From Naematelia aurantialba (Eukaryota; Basidiomycota; Tremellomycetes; Tremellales; Naemateliaceae), in NCBI GenBank assembly GCA_021527695.1, contig JAKFAO010000001.1, forward strand, positions 1,674,001 to 1,738,000: a stretch of 64,000 bases of DNA, written 5' to 3'. The notes under the pieces are model-generated. The model did no database searches and was not told where the DNA came from. It worked only from the letters and a program-made list of their open reading frames with translations. Below are positions 1 to 10,188 of the stretch, one piece after another. A program made the position numbers and the translations under genes. How positions within the stretch are numbered: the first letter of the stretch is position 1; every line of letters starts with the position of its first letter.

Positions 1-559
1 TCGCTAGATAGGGCGGGCCGCCCGAGAGTGGATCCGGCAATGATTCAATACAAGAGCTTGTCGTAGTCTGTACCGCTTGGCACGCGAGAGTCATGTGGGG
101 CATGAATGCAGTGACGAGTGACGAACAACAACAACATGGATGCACTAATCTCCACAAACATGTACAGTACGCGTCACTCTTGAAAGGCAGAAAGACAGAA
201 GCCCGAGGGGACCAAACAGACAGAGAAATCTTTATTTAAGCTCTCGGGCTGCACCGCCCCTTGGCGTGCGACAGACGGCGGGTGAACGAAGGCAGAGACG
301 CGTTTTCCCATAATCTCTGTTGTTGCTGCCCCACGTCTATTTTCTATCCCTTGGACAACAACATATTTGGCAATCGTCGACCTCGTCGCGACGCTCTGAG
401 CCTCTACGACCGTCTAAAACATCACGAACGGGTTCTCTTTCTGTCTGCGAGGTTTTGATTCTCCGACTCTTGTAAACCATTCACCCTCCTTGTTGCGCGT
501 TGCTTTTCTGTTTCTTTCCTTTCCCTCTCCCTTTCCTTCCCTTTACCTCTTGATCCGTC
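1..559 (+). promoter_or_regulatory. Upstream region of the heparinase-like gene
   Basis: No gene was recognised here. An AT-rich TATA-like stretch (TTTATTTAAG, 231-240) lies about 320 nt before the first ATG. The 80 nt directly before the ATG are pyrimidine-rich (runs of CTTTCC and CCCTCT), as is common at fungal transcription starts. The short frame at 261-458 has no conserved features and is read as leader. Confidence 0.35.
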
Positions 560-3452
560 ATGTCGCGCTATCAACAGGCGCCATACAGTGACAACCCGGG
601 CTACGATGATGCTGGCTACGGTGGACGCGGCAACACCAACGCTGGCTACAGAGACGAGCCCCTCCAGCAGGGATATGGGTATGGCAGCGGGGCTGGAGCT
701 GCCGATTCATGTGAGTGATCATAGCGTCAAAGGGCTTGTCCAAGTAACACGGCGCTGACGGACGCGTGCTATTTTATCCCTCCCCTCTCCTTTGATCGAC
801 CCCGTATTTCACTCCGGTCTTGACAACACCTCCTGTCGCTCTTGGACTTTTTTTTTCGTCCGTGTCTTGTCCATTCTACGCGATTGCAATGTCTCGCCGA
901 CGTGGTGACCCGGACCATATCCCTCTGACTGGCATGGACGACACAGACCCCATGTCGTCGCGCAATCCGTACGCCTCGGGCTCGTCGGCCGGTGTAGGCG
1001 GCGGCTATGCAGTCAAGAAGAAGCGCAACAAGTGGCTATGGATCGGTCTCCCCATCCTAGCGCTCATCATCATCGGTGCAGTGCTGGGTGGCGTGCTCGG
1101 CACCCAGCTCAACAAGAATGATAGCAGTAGCGACTCGACCGCCTCGTCGTCTGGCTCGTCAGGGGCCAGTGCTGTCAATACTGGCGTCCCGAGCGGCGTT
1201 ACAGATGTCAGCACGGCCACCTCGACGTTTGCCGACGGTCAAGAGTACCTGGCCGTCGCTACTGACACCTACATGCTTCCGGTCTATGCTACAGGCGTAC
1301 GTGTTTCCCCTGAGCATGTTCAATGGAGCTGCGGGCTGATCAGCCTAGACCGCTACTGCTGGTTACGTGGAGCCTACCTCCGTTTCGTCGACCACTGCCA
1401 ACACGCGATGGCCGGACGATCCGTCCCCCCCGTCCAACTCGTCGATCCGAGACCACCCTCGTCTGATCGCACCCGGGTACAAGTGGACAGCGCTCACGGC
1501 TGGCCTCATTGCGAACGACCCGTACCTCACGTACTGGAACGAGACGATTGTCAACAACGCAAGCTCAACACTCGCAGACGACCCCGTCGCGTACTCGATT
1601 GATGGTGGTCTCAGCGGCTCGGGCGTCCTCGACGTCGCTCGTGAGATGAAGCTGAGAGTTAAAAACTGGGCGTATGCCTACCGCATCACCAACAACACTG
1701 CCTACGCCGACCGCGTCTTGCTCGAGCTGCAGACTGCCGCGGGCAACAACTCGGATGTCTCGTTTGGTGCGGATGGCACGCGATGGAATCCAAGTCATTT
1801 CCTCGACGTCGCAGAGTTCTGCAACATGTTTGCCATTGGATACGACTGGCTATACGATCACTGGACGGATGACCAGCGTGATGCCATCATGTGGTCAATC
1901 ATCAACCTCGGGTTGACGTTTGGTGTCAACGCGTTGACCAACAATGCCGACGGCCAAACCGGCGGGTATGTCTGGTGGACCGGGAACCCGACTCAGATCA
2001 ACGGAAACTGGAATTGCGTGTGCAACGGTGGTCTCACCATGGCGGCATTGGCTATCGTCGATCGCGACCCGACTGGCACCGCTCAGCAGATCATCGATCT
2101 CACCGTGCCAAATGCGTTCGACAACTGTTTCCAGGGGGCGCACGCGGACGGCACATGGTCCGAGACTGCCAATTACTGGTACTTTGGCACGACTGGAGCG
2201 GCAGAAATGGTCTCGGGCCTGATGACGGCCTATGGCAACGACCGCGGCCTTTCGACTTCGAATGCGGGGTGGGCATTGACATCGCTCTTCCACATCTACG
2301 TGCAAGGTATGACTTCTCTCTTCAACTATGGCGACCACGGGCCCAACAAATACGCCACCACTGCCAACTCGCTCATGCTGTGGGCATCGCTGTTCAACGA
2401 GCCCCGATACGCCCTGTACCAGCGCGACCACTACGACGCGTCCGAGCCGTATTCCATGTTCTGGTACGATCCGGCATATGAGGGCGTCTGGTGGGACGGT
2501 CTCGCGCTAGACTATCACTTTAATGCTACGGAAGGCGAGTGGGCAACAGGGCGATCCACGTTTGCAAGCAACGATGGGACCTACTGGGCGATAAAATCGG
2601 GTGCATTGACAGGCCACCAGACCCATGGCGATCTCGACCTGGGCGACTTTGTCCTTGATGCCATGGGCCAGCGATGGTTCGGAGAGCTCGGCTCGGGACA
2701 GTACCTCGCGGATGGCTATTTCTCCAGCGAGGCGCAAAACTCCGAGCGATGGGAATACTACCGCAAGCGCACCGAGGGTCAGAACACTATTCTGATCGAT
2801 TACCAGAACCAGAATGTTGACGCGCTACCATCGACCAACTTTGGTACCACTGGTACTGAGCAGGGGCTTGCTCCTAGCTTCAACGTTTCCACTGATGACA
2901 CTGCGTTCTTCACGCACGACCTCACTTCGGCATACAACTAGTGAGTGTTTCTGCTTTCTGGCTTTGGTGGAGTAGAGTGGTTGGCTGACGGCGATTAGCA
3001 CTGTCAAGCGTGGTATCCGATTCTTGAATGGCCGACGGCAGATTCTGATTCAAGACGATATCAGTGGTGTGCCGGACGGCACCGACGTGCAATGGCGAGC
3101 ACATACCAATGCAACCGTCACCGTCGGCAACGACACGGCGACGGCGACCCTGGTTCTCGACTCCCAGACGCTGATCGCGTCGATCCTGCAGGGCCCGAGC
3201 GGCGTCGGGTTCTCTACGGCCGAGCCTACGCGAACGTCGCAGGATCCTCCTAATCCGACCGGGACTGCTGGGAGCCTGGACGACGATCAGCCCAACCCGG
3301 GCGTGACGGTGTTGGTGGTGGATAATACGGCAGGAGGCAACTACTCGTTGAGTATCCTGTTGAATCCACAATGGAGCGACTTTACAGCCAGCGATTACGT
3401 GACTCCGCCGAATGTCGAGCTGGACTCGTGGAGTCTTACGAGCCACAACTAG
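560..3452 (+). CDS. Type II membrane protein with heparinase II/III-like (chondroitin AC/alginate lyase fold) domain
   Basis: Four exons (560-710, 947-1296, 1349-2940, 2999-3452) give an exact frame of 848 aa. The N-terminus is a Gly/Tyr-rich cytosolic tail, followed by a basic patch (KKKRNK) and one membrane helix at about residues 80-102. A Ser/Thr-rich stalk comes next, so the rest should be extracytoplasmic. The large third exon carries an all-alpha toroid with motifs such as GYDWLYD, followed by a beta-rich segment with GHQTHGDLDLGDFVLD. This layout matches the heparinase II/III-like and alginate-lyase superfamily found in fungi. The His in THGDLD and the Tyr/Trp-rich toroid fit polysaccharide lyase chemistry, but the substrate cannot be read from the sequence. 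Intron 1 (236 nt) was placed by the branch site TCTGACT and acceptor ACACAG. That placement is the least certain part of the model. Confidence 0.8.
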
Positions 3453-4854
3453 CGCGATTGCGTAGCTGTGGGAAGCGAATGCGGACGGGGTGCAGGAGGC
3501 GGAGCGCAGGACGCGGAGGAGGCGAATCGCACGAGGTGCAGGATGCGAATCCGCACGAGTGACAGGAGGCGGTCAGTATGAGATGGCACCTGGTGGTGGT
3601 TAGTACGAGCTGTCAGGGGTTGAGAACTGGTGGCTCGGAGCGAGGGACCTCGCGATAGCATGGGTATCAACGATGGTACACGCGTGCGCTGGCTACGAAG
3701 TATTAGGGGAGTCAAGGTCTTGCACGAGGTGCCAGGGAATCAGCTTGCTAGAAGACGGTCCCATACGTGACGACTGATGAATGGACATTTGATATGCGTG
3801 CCCATCGGCTAGATCGACTGGAGGCGTGCCCATGTGCGATACGTATGGACGGCAGTCCCCTCAGCCATGATGTAGTCGCTCGACGAGCTGCGACGCAACA
3901 GGGATTCCGTCGGAATACGCCGACGACCCGGTGTAGTCATTCGCCGCACGTCATTGGTCAGGATCGGACCGATCCGCCATGCAGCTTGCTGAGAGTTGGG
4001 CGTTGGTGTATGTGTTGGTGTTACTGTTACTGTTGCTGTTGCTCGCGTTGCTCGCTCAACTGGTCTTTCCTGTGATCGCTCGCTGCCTTGAGTGCCTCGG
4101 TCGAGCCATTGTCATTGTCAGCGCACGAGGCGGAAGAACGTCGCGAGCACAAGTATATGTTGAGACGGAGGTTCGCAGACAAGTTCACGACACGAGCCTT
4201 GGAATTGCCTCGAACGAGCCGAGCCAGAGGTACTGTGCCTGCCATTGGAACGTACAGGACAGTCACGACTACCACTGCCGCTAGTGCCACATCAGCATCT
4301 ACATCAGCGTCTACATCAGCGTCCACCCCTATATCTACGCCTACCTTTACGGCTACGGCTACAGCTACATTTACAGCTACAGCCCGAAGGGTATCACCCC
4401 CGAGGACCCTTGGGACACCAGCAAATATCCCTGCGATCACACCAACATCGAGGGCTTTCACAACGATGGCAGACGTCGGCGTCACCACTGCCGCGGTTCT
4501 GGATGCGAGCGAGCTGCCCGAGGGGCAGATGTGCGTCCTCTTCTTCCTCGCCCATTCTTCTTCTCATCTCATCTCATCTCATCTCATCTCATCTCTTCCT
4601 TCTCTTCTCTTCTCTTCTCTTCTCTTCTCTTCTCTTCTCTTCTCTTCTCTTCTCTTCTCTTCTCTTCTCTTCTCTTCTCTTCTCCCCTCTTCTCTTCTCT
4701 TCTCCCCTCACTCATCGTTCATGTCTCTACTCATCTCTGCTCTCACACTCTCTCACCCTCCCCCTGTCTCCCTGTCCCCTTCTCCCTCTGCCTCCACACT
4801 CCTCGCAGTTGACACTGCCAGTATCCCCGGTCCTCGACTGAGGCCATCAAACTC
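3453..4854. other. Gene-free, repeat-rich spacer
   Basis: About 1.4 kb without a recognisable gene. The left half is unique sequence with no protein motif. At 4285-4382 there are degenerate hexamer and dodecamer repeats (variants of CTACAG and CATCAGCGTCTA), which give repetitive open frames on both strands. The long frames crossing it (for example 4088-4873 +) consist only of these repeats and of translated microsatellite, so they were not called. The last 140 nt are the promoter and leader of the Rieske/AIF gene. Confidence 0.5.
4561..4712. repeat. Pentanucleotide microsatellite, (CATCT)n then (TCTCT)n
   Basis: A run of CATCT units (about 4564-4597) passes into a long, nearly perfect period-5 tract of TCTCT units up to about 4712, all pyrimidine on the + strand. 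It lies about 140 nt upstream of the ATG of the Rieske/AIF gene and so may fall in its promoter or leader. Confidence 0.9.
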
Positions 4855-7419
4855 ATGCCCTCAAAGTTCCTGACCATCTCCAGGAAATCGGTCGAGTTCG
4901 CCGGCGGCAAGGTCCTCCTCTCTAACATCAAAGGACAGATCGTGAGTGCCCACTGTCGACCTTGATGTGCTCGTCCATCCCGCATCCTCTCCTATTCCGA
5001 CTGCTACCCCGATTGCTCCCCGGCAGTATTGGCTAGCCGTATATAGCAAGAGCCAAGCTGACAGGCCCAGTACGCCACTTCGGCCGTCTGTACGCATGTG
5101 AGTGACGCTTCCCGGGCGCCTGACGGACACGGGTCTCGAATAGGCTGAGACGACGCTGACGATCGATGACAGTACGGTGCTCCACTCGAGAGTGCGTCCA
5201 GGTCCATAGCTCGGAATGACGACACTGACGCGCGCAGAGGGGACGCTCTCGCATGATGGGCGTGTCGTCTGTCCCTGGCACGGCGGTGAGTATAGAGTCT
5301 TCCCCCTTACCTCGGATCCAGTGCACTGCCTCCTGTCGACGGTGGTGGAGATACCACTTCCAACCGGCTCAGCCCTCCGCTCCTCCCTTCCTTCTCCCCT
5401 GCTTGCAACCTTCCCCCCACTCTCTTCGTCGATCAACTTGATCCAATCCCTTCTGCCCGTCTCCCCGCTCACCATTGAAATTTCCTTCCCAGACTCAGCT
5501 GACACACGCAGCCTGCTTCAACGTCTGCACCGGCGACATCGAAGACGCGCCAGGCCTCGACTCGCTCTGGAGCTTCTCGGCGAAAGTCGAGGACGGCAAG
5601 ATCGTCGTCGCTGCTAGCGAGAAGGAGGTCAAGTCGAAAGTCGGCCGTATAGTGGCCAAGGCCCGCACGGCCAAGGAATCCAAGGAACGGGTTGTCATTG
5701 CCGGAGGGGGCAGTGGGGGTATCCACACAATCGAGAGCCTCCGTATGGTGAGTTCTGGAAACAGCGACGGCCGATACGTCATCACGCCAGATGCATCTCT
5801 TTCGCAACGCCCCATTCCCCCGCGTCCTGACTGTGGCTATGACGGGTAACAGCTGACGAGGCAGAACGGGTTTGCAGGCGAGATCATCATGATTTCCGAA
5901 GAGGCGTATGCACCTATCGACAGGTGGGTTGCAGGCTCTGCAGAGCGGAGGTTTGCTGATGGGCAGGACGAAAATGTCGAAAGGCCTTGTGGACGATGCG
6001 GAAAAGCTGCAATGGCGTAAGCCCGAGGAGCTCAAGAATGACTTCAAAGTCGACTTCCAGCCTGGCAAAGTGCGTAGTTGTGGCTGCGACTAGCCCAAGT
6101 CTCTGATAACCATCCAGTCGGTAACGAAAGTCGACCCAGAAGGCAAGACAGTCACTACGTCGTCTGGGGAAACCGTCAAGTTTGACTACTTGGTGCTTGC
6201 TCCCGGAGCCAAGCCAAGGAAGATCCCCATCGAAGGTGCAGATCTCGAAGGTGTTGTCACTCTGCGTTTCGTTCCGGACACCAAGGCAATCACGAGTGCC
6301 ATTACAAAGGAGAGCGAGATTGTCATCATCGGGACGAGCTTTATCGGGATGGAAGTCGCCAGTGCGATTTTGAAGAAGGAACCCAAGAGCGTCACGTTGA
6401 TTGGGATGGACAAGGTTCCTTTCGAGGCCATTTTGGGCGAGGAGATCGGGACTGCGGTCATGGAGGTGAGCGGATTTTGCTCGCTGGATAGATTCCTGTC
6501 TGATGTTGGTCAGAGCATGAAGCAACAGGGAATCAAGTTCATCATGGAGGCAGGCGTGGAAAAGATTGCTCCTGCAGGTGAGGTTTCGAGTGCGTCAGTC
6601 GCTGATACCCAGCGGACAACTCGTCGCACGCCGGGTCAGTGTTTTTGAAGGGTCAGGATCCTGTACCTGCAAATCTTGTCATCATGGGAACGGGTGTTGC
6701 ACCGGCCACGGGATTCCTGAAGGAATCTGGTTTCGAGCTTGAGAAGGACGGAGGTATCGCTGTCGACGAGTATCTCCAGGTTAAGGGTTACTCTGATATC
6801 TACGCCATTGGCGATATTGCCCACTATGTGCAGTATCCCGACAAGTTCCCTAGGCGTGTCGAGCACTGGAATGTCGCAGGGAACCATGTAAGTACGATAT
6901 CCTCCCGCCCCAATGCCAGCCACTATCTGCGCTCGCCTCCAGAGGGTCAAGACGCTGATCATGTTCCAGGGCCGTGAGGTCGGACACAACATTGCTCGTC
7001 CAAATGACAAGGTCGCGTACACCAAGATCCCGATCTTCTGGTCGTCGATCGGTAAAGGACTGCGCTACCTCGGTAGCGGCGCGGGTTTCGACGAGGTCTA
7101 CACTGATGGGGATGTCAAGGAGCTCAAGGTGAGTCCATTGGTTTCTCCTGCGTTCCTTCTTGGTCTGCCTTGGGTGCTTGACTTGTGGTTCGCTGCTTTG
7201 GCCCGCTGCCCTCGAGCATACGTTTTGCACTGAGACTGACGACGACAGTTTGCCACATATCAAGCCAAGAATGGCAAGGTCACAGCTGTGGCAACGATGC
7301 AGCGCGACCCTATCGTCGCCAAGGCGTCAGAGTTGATGAGGCTGGACATCATGCCGAGCCTGGCGGAGATCAAGGCGGGGAAGAACATCCTCGAGATAGA
7401 TCTGATTTCGGCAGCCTAG
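4855..7419 (+). CDS. Rieske [2Fe-2S] + FAD/NAD(P)H oxidoreductase, AIF (AIFM3-like) family
   Basis: About ten introns. The N-terminal third is a Rieske domain with both metal-binding motifs, C-T-H followed by YGAPLE, and CPWHG. It leads into the family sequence CFNVCTGDIEDAPGLDS. The FAD-binding Rossmann motif follows (VIAGGGSGGIHT), then a second nucleotide-binding motif (VIIGTSFIGMEVA) for NAD(P)H. The C-terminal FAD contact is also present (YAIGDIAHY). This order, Rieske then pyridine-nucleotide disulfide reductase fold, is that of AIFM3-type flavoproteins, which pass electrons from NAD(P)H to an Fe-S centre. No mitochondrial presequence is visible after the chosen ATG (MPSKFLTIS), so the site of action is open, and an extra 5' exon cannot be excluded. 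The gene heads a run of three + strand genes. Confidence 0.9.
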
Positions 7420-7781
7420 GACGTAGGCCCTTAGGTGGCTTGCGCGGCGTGGGATGACGAGTGATTGTAGCTATAGCATGCTGCTCTGTGTTCATGAATG
7501 GTGTATGGTGTACGTCGGACCCGACGGAGCGACGAGGATCGAGGGGCTCCGTATTGCTACCTGTGGTGCCTCGTTGGGCTGGCAGTCGACAATTGGGAAA
7601 ACACTTGTTGTCGTTTTTGTTGTTCGTCGCTGCATCATTGCATTCGAGTATCTTCGTACGTGTCTGTGTGTGTGCCCGTCCTCGGCCCGCGTCGCCGTCT
7701 ACGAGGTCTGGACATCTGGCTCCAGCCGACAGGCTCACGCTGGGTGAGAAGGGCAGACAAAGTTCGAGTACTCGAGGCGAG
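7420..7781 (+). other. Intergenic spacer between the AIF-like and CSN12 genes
   Basis: It holds the 3' end of the AIF-like gene and the promoter of CSN12. No clear TATA box or conserved frame was seen. A (TG)-rich stretch occurs near 7660. Confidence 0.4.
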
Positions 7782-9851
7782 ATGTCCCTCATCTCGGAAT
7801 ACATCAAGCACGCCGCGCTCGTGTTTGCCTCGTGCAGCCCTTCCAACCTGGTCGCGTCGGTCCCTATAGACCCCTCGCACCCGTTCTGGAACTCGCTCCG
7901 ACCGGGTCTTGTGAGCGGACAGGTCCCACCCCTTTCGCAGATCGGCACGGCCGTCAGCGCCGGAGGGGTGGGACCGGAGTCGAGAGAGGGGCTGGCGAGT
8001 TTGTTGGAGAGTGTGCTGAGGAACGTCAAGGACGCGGGGGGGGACGCGCTGGGCGATTTCAGGCTGCTCGTGAGCGTGCATACGTGAGTCCCGCTGGTCA
8101 CCGCGGAAGGCTGTGGCCACAGCTCGACTAGTCTCTACGTTCTTGTTGTTCTTAGTGTTACTTGTCTGTGATGTCTCTGCTGTCGCCTCGTGATGTGCGT
8201 GAGGCTGGATAGCTCGTCCTTGACTTGCCTTGATCTTGCCTTGACCTTGTCCTTGATATCTCAGCCGTGATCTTGACCTGTCCTTGGCTTTGATACTTAA
8301 GAGCCTCAGCAACGCTAACCCCTCAGCGCGGCAAACAAGCTCTACGCCCAAACATCCCCCGACACAGGCCACCTCCACGCGCACATGAACCCCCTCATCG
8401 TCTCCCTCTGCCACCGCCTCGACGTGCTCTGCGAACACGCGGCAGCCGCGTCGCCCCACCCGCCGCGGCACGCCCAGTCCTCCAGGTCGATCCGCGACCA
8501 GACACGGCAGGTGATTGAGAAGAGCATGCAAGTCGCGCAGGCGAACGTGCAGCCTGGGATGTGGGAGGAGCAGGTCGCCCGCGGGGGACCGCTGGTAGGC
8601 GACATTGCGTGGTCGTTGGCGAATCTGTTGTGGAGGACTTATGCCGAGGTCAGCAAGAGTGCTCGTTCCCTTGCCGTCATTGCCCTGGACTTGCTCTCGT
8701 AGACGTCGTAGTTGCGCCAGACTTGGAGCCGTTCTCACCCCCACCCTTCTTCCGCTGCACCCACGCCGTCGCTGGCCTAGCCAATTATATCATATCACGC
8801 CGGCGCTGATGCAAACAGCGCAAACTCCACACCCAAGCATCGTCTCTCGGCCGAACATTCGAAAACATGCGTCCGGCAGAGGACAAACGACTGGCCGCGC
8901 GAGGGCACCTCGTCCGCGCGACAGACGTTTGCCAGACATATTACTGGCGCGGTCGACTCGGCGTCGTCCTCCTGGATGCGCGGGGTGCTAAATACTGGTT
9001 CGACAAGGCATGGTCCCTCTGTCCGGATTCCGCGTATCGACAGCGCAGGAAAGTCTGCACTCGCTTCATGCCAACCGCTAGATGTGTCGTCACATACTCT
9101 TGTCACCCGTCCCGTGCCGCACAGCCTCGCCATCCACGCTGTGTCGACTGCCACCTACCAGATACATAGCTGACCTCCTACTAGAGCCATACTCGTCCGC
9201 CTCATCCCGGTCAACCTCCTTCTCGGGCAACTGCCCACCGAGGCGCTCCTTCAGACGTACAATCTACCTCAATTCGTGCCCCTCATCCACGCTTTCAAGA
9301 CCGGCAATATCCCCGCATGGCGGCGCGAGCTACGCAACAGCCGTGAATGGTATCGCGCCCGGAATACCTGGCTGTTGTTATACGAGCGCGGCGAGATTCT
9401 CGTCTGGCGCAATCTGTTCCGCCGAATGTGAGTCGGCTCACCCCACCTCTTCCATGCCATGCTGAACGTACGGTACAGCCTGAAGCAGTACTATCTATCG
9501 AACCCTCTCGCCCCACTTAATCGATGTCCGACGTCTGTGTTTCTCAAGGGAGTGCGCAAAGCGTTCGAGGAGTCCGGAGAGCCAGAGGACGGCGACATCA
9601 CCCTCGAGGACATCATAGTCGCCACCGCCAGTATGGTCGACCACGTATGTTTCGTCACCCACCTTGTGACAACAAAACCACGATCCTTTTACCAGTTATT
9701 TGCTGATGTCGCACAGAGTCTCATCCTTGGTTTCCTATCTTATTCCAATCAGAATATCTCGATGAAATCCGCGCCAGACGGCATGGGCGGCTTCCCGCCG
9801 ATTGTAAAGGTCCACCCGAGGCCATTTTCGCTGCGTGCGTCTAGAGAGTAG
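7782..9851 (+). CDS. CSN12: CSN12/Thp1 (PCID2) family PCI-domain protein
   Basis: Six exons (7782-8083, 8327-8648, 8819-9048, 9185-9427, 9479-9644, 9717-9851) give exactly 465 aa. Family signatures are the helical-repeat segment ending KAWSLCPDSAYRQRR, then AILVRLIPVNLLLGQLP, the NLFRR turn of the PCI winged helix, and DITLEDIIVATASMVDH with SLILGFLSYSNQNIS, ending in PPIVKVHP. These proteins sit in the TREX-2 mRNA export complex (Thp1/PCID2) or with the COP9 signalosome and spliceosome (Csn12). The sequence does not settle which. The third intron (9049-9184) starts with GAAAGT instead of GTAAGT but has a clear AGCTGAC branch site and TAG acceptor. Only this noncanonical donor keeps the conserved frame. 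It may be a true GA-AG intron, a damaged donor or a base error. Confidence 0.88.
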
Positions 9852-10188
9852 AACCGCCGGCGCGGTGGGATTCAGCCAACGTGTGGAGTTCTTCCTGCAG
9901 CACAATCGTAATTGCATGTTGTAACAACCATATAGCATTTCATCAGGACCCTTCATGCATATGCATTCCTCAATGGGCCATTTGTCGTAGCCATCAGATG
10001 ACGTGTTAATGACTGCCCCTCGGAACTAGACCTATCACTGTCTCTATTCCGGCGGCAAAGTGATTCGAGAGATTTCCAGCACAACGTCGATGTTATTCTG
10101 CCAAAACACCAAAAAATTTCCTGCCCTCTGAAGACCTTGTCACTGTCGTTGATCTCCCATTCTTGAGCGACGCCTCCCATCTCCTGAC
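9852..10188 (+). other. Intergenic spacer upstream of MDJ1
   Basis: 337 nt with no conserved frame. It must contain the CSN12 terminator and the MDJ1 promoter. No distinct motif was recognised. Confidence 0.4.

Noticed and set aside
4088..4873. Long + strand frame (261 codons) in the 3.5-4.9 kb spacer
   Set aside because: It translates hexamer and pentamer repeats into Ser/Thr and SLLFSSLL runs and overlaps the start of the Rieske/AIF gene in another frame.
7635..8744. 369-codon frame on the - strand opposite CSN12
   Set aside because: It is antisense to conserved CSN12 exons and its introns. It has no family motif and arises from GC-rich codon bias.
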